Assembly: GCA_037445775.1 (NCBI GenBank)
Contig: JBBIJX010000035.1
Span: 1 to 17,120 of the forward strand
DNA from: JBBUX01 sp037445775
GTDB lineage: Bacteria; Actinomycetota; Coriobacteriia; Anaerosomatales; PHET01
Direction of reading: 5' to 3'
Length of the DNA: 17,120 nt
The stretch's first letter is position 1. Each line of letters starts with the position of its first letter. The position numbers and the translations under genes are program-made. Shown piece after piece: positions 16,306-17,120 of the stretch. The notes under the pieces were generated by a model that worked only from the letters and a program-made list of their open reading frames with translations, made no database searches and had not been told where the DNA came from.

Positions 16306-16313
16306 GTGAAACC
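16298..16313. promoter_or_regulatory. parS: parS site 1, overlapping the rsmG start codon (15/16 match)
   Basis: TGTTTCACGTGAAACC matches the Spo0J/ParB consensus TGTTNCACGTGAAACA at all but the last position. It covers the rsmG GTG start (16303-16305) and the edge of its ribosome binding site. The ParB gene 1.6 kb away has the expected HTH. Proximity to parAB is typical of parS clusters. Confidence 0.9.
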
Positions 16314-16317
16314 CCTC
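16312..16317 (-). promoter_or_regulatory. ribosome binding site of rsmG, touching parS site 1
   Basis: GAGGGG lies 6 bases before the GTG at 16305 and supports that start. The spacer between the two is TTTCAC, the half-site of parS. Confidence 0.65.
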
Positions 16318-16337
16318 GTCTTATCGGACTCAACCCG

Positions 16338-16367
16338 CCCACGATGTTTCACGTGAAACATCGTGGG
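16338..16367. repeat. 30-bp perfect palindrome around parS site 2
   Basis: The symmetry of parS continues 7 bp further on each side: CCCACGA on the left and TCGTGGG on the right are exact complements. This gives a 30-bp palindrome without a spacer, centred between 16352 and 16353. The first bases outside (G and T) do not pair. Confidence 0.9.
16345..16360. promoter_or_regulatory. parS: parS site 2, perfect consensus
   Basis: TGTTTCACGTGAAACA is a perfect 16/16 match to the ParB-binding parS consensus. It lies in the jag-rsmG gap, 47 bases from parS site 1 (start to start), inside a longer palindrome. Confidence 0.95.
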
Positions 16368-16416
16368 TGCTTACCCGCCCGCTCACGAGCTCATCCCCAG
16401 CATATCCCATCATACG

Positions 16417-16444
16417 TCACGAGGCGCCCAAGGGCGCCTCGTGA
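16417..16444. terminator. hairpin after jag, possible terminator without T-run
   Basis: TCACGAGGCGCCC and GGGCGCCTCGTGA form a perfect 13-bp stem with an AA centre, 27 bases after the jag stop codon. Neither strand has a T-run after it, so it is not a textbook intrinsic terminator. It may stabilise the jag mRNA 3' end or attenuate read-through into rsmG. Confidence 0.5.
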
Positions 16445-16471
16445 ACCCAACAACCATCTGCTGCCAGAGCA

Positions 16472-17120
16472 CTACTTGGGAACAACGACCACCTGGCGGT
16501 AGGGCTCCTGGCCCTCGCTGTTCGTCACGACCCTTCCGTCGTCACGAAGCGCCATGTGCACGACCCGCCGCTCGTACGCCGTCATCGGCCGCAGCGTCAC
16601 TGCCTGTCGCTGACGGGACGCGCGATCCGCCGCACGACGAGCGATATCCTCGATCTTCTGCTTACGGCGGTGCCGATACCCCTCGACATCGACCACGACA
16701 GGGTAGCGGAAGCCGAGACTCTTCGTGGTGATGGCACCAACCGCAGCCTGCAGCGCGTCGAGAGTCCGGCCGTGTCGCCCGATGAGCAGGCCCAAGTCGC
16801 CGCCCATGATGTCGAGGATGATCTCTCCTTCGTCGCCCTCGTACTCCTCCACGGTGGGATTCGAGATCCCAAGGTAACCGAGAACCGACTTGACCGCGCC
16901 GGCCGCAGTGTCGGCCACTCGGTCAAGCTCCTCATCGCTGAGGTCCGGCGTCTCCGTGATCAAGTCAGCCGCGACGATTCCGAGCGATTCCGCCGCCTCG
17001 TCGCCACCGAGTATGCCCTCCGCGGCGGCGCGGGCCTGCACGAGTGCCTCAAGGTACGAATCCTTGACCCACACTCGCACGCGCGCGTTTCGCTCGGACC
17101 CGATTCCGAAGACCTTCTTG
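16472..17120 (-). CDS. jag: Jag/KhpB RNA-binding protein, 5' end beyond the window
   Basis: Jag (SpoIIIJ-associated, KhpB/EloR) is a KH plus R3H RNA-binding protein linked to cell elongation and usually found next to yidC near the origin. A GTG at 17080 could start it, but the frame stays open to the edge and the upstream codons read KKVFGIGSERNARVRV, which resembles the end of the Jag-N domain. I therefore call the gene partial, with 215 residues visible. The KH domain contains LIGRHGRTLDAL with the GxxG loop, around EIILDIMGGDLG. The R3H domain follows, with ERRVVHMAL giving R-x3-H, and the protein ends QVVVVPK. A linker of about 50 acidic residues separates Jag-N from KH. yidC, rnpA, rpmH and dnaA would be expected beyond the right edge. 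Confidence 0.92.
   Translation of the reverse strand, partial: KKVFGIGSERNARVRVWVKDSYLEALVQARAAAEGILGGDEAAESLGIVAADLITETPDLSDEELDRVADTAAGAVKSVLGYLGISNPTVEEYEGDEGEIILDIMGGDLGLLIGRHGRTLDALQAAVGAITTKSLGFRYPVVVDVEGYRHRRKQKIEDIARRAADRASRQRQAVTLRPMTAYERRVVHMALRDDGRVVTNSEGQEPYRQVVVVPK

Noticed and set aside
16306..16471. Origin of replication in the jag-rsmG gap
   Set aside because: The gap holds parS sites and a hairpin, but I saw no DnaA boxes of the TTATCCACA type; oriC is more likely beyond the right edge near dnaA.
17078..17080. GTG at 17080 as the true start of jag
   Set aside because: Upstream in-frame codons to the window edge encode a Jag-N-like ending (KKVFGIGSERNARVRV), so the gene most likely continues beyond the window.

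Overview
This window is a stretch of a GC-rich bacterial chromosome with strong third-position G/C preference and frequent GTG starts. The conserved block jag-rsmG-parA-parB with two parS sites (13859-17120, all on the minus strand) places it near a replication origin. Multihaem cytochrome c, N-terminal-rubredoxin ('reverse') rubrerythrin and RlmN suggest an anaerobic or microaerophilic, Gram-positive-like organism. An actinobacterial lineage such as the Coriobacteriia/Anaerosomatales fits, but this is inferred from style and gene content, not proven.

Layout. (1) 1-2548, minus strand: a 14-helix-type DHA2 MFS exporter, a small three-helix membrane protein of unknown function, and D-alanine-D-alanine ligase, which runs off the left edge. 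They are closely spaced and probably form one operon. (2) 2645-4066, plus strand: a membrane-anchored HtrA-type serine protease with a proline-rich cytoplasmic N-terminus, divergent from the MFS operon. It converges on (3) 4157-5521, minus strand: an anchored multihaem cytochrome c with four canonical haem sites and one abnormal CXCH site. A GC-rich hairpin separates the two 3' ends. (4) 5726-7305, plus strand: reverse rubrerythrin and rlmN, overlapping by GTGA. (5) 7302-17120, minus strand: in transcription order, jag (5' end beyond the right edge), rsmG, parA, parB, a ytxH-like gene, addB and addA. From parA onward the genes overlap or lie within about 45 bases, so they may be co-transcribed.

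The right-hand block joins chromosome segregation (ParA, ParB, parS), ribosome modification (RsmG), RNA binding (Jag/KhpB) and double-strand-break processing (AddAB). The left-hand part is envelope biology: peptidoglycan precursor synthesis, export, extracytoplasmic proteolysis and electron transfer. The most unusual points are the CXCH motif in the cytochrome, a parS site lying on the rsmG start codon, a second parS inside a perfect 30-bp palindrome, and iron-sulphur-type cysteine sets in the nuclease domains of both AddA and AddB. I found no tRNA, rRNA, CRISPR array, insertion sequence or DnaA-box cluster. No gene-free stretch exceeds 300 bases; the longest is the 204-base divergent gap 5522-5725. 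I found no convincing wholly new multi-gene system; most of the window is conserved housekeeping chromosome.
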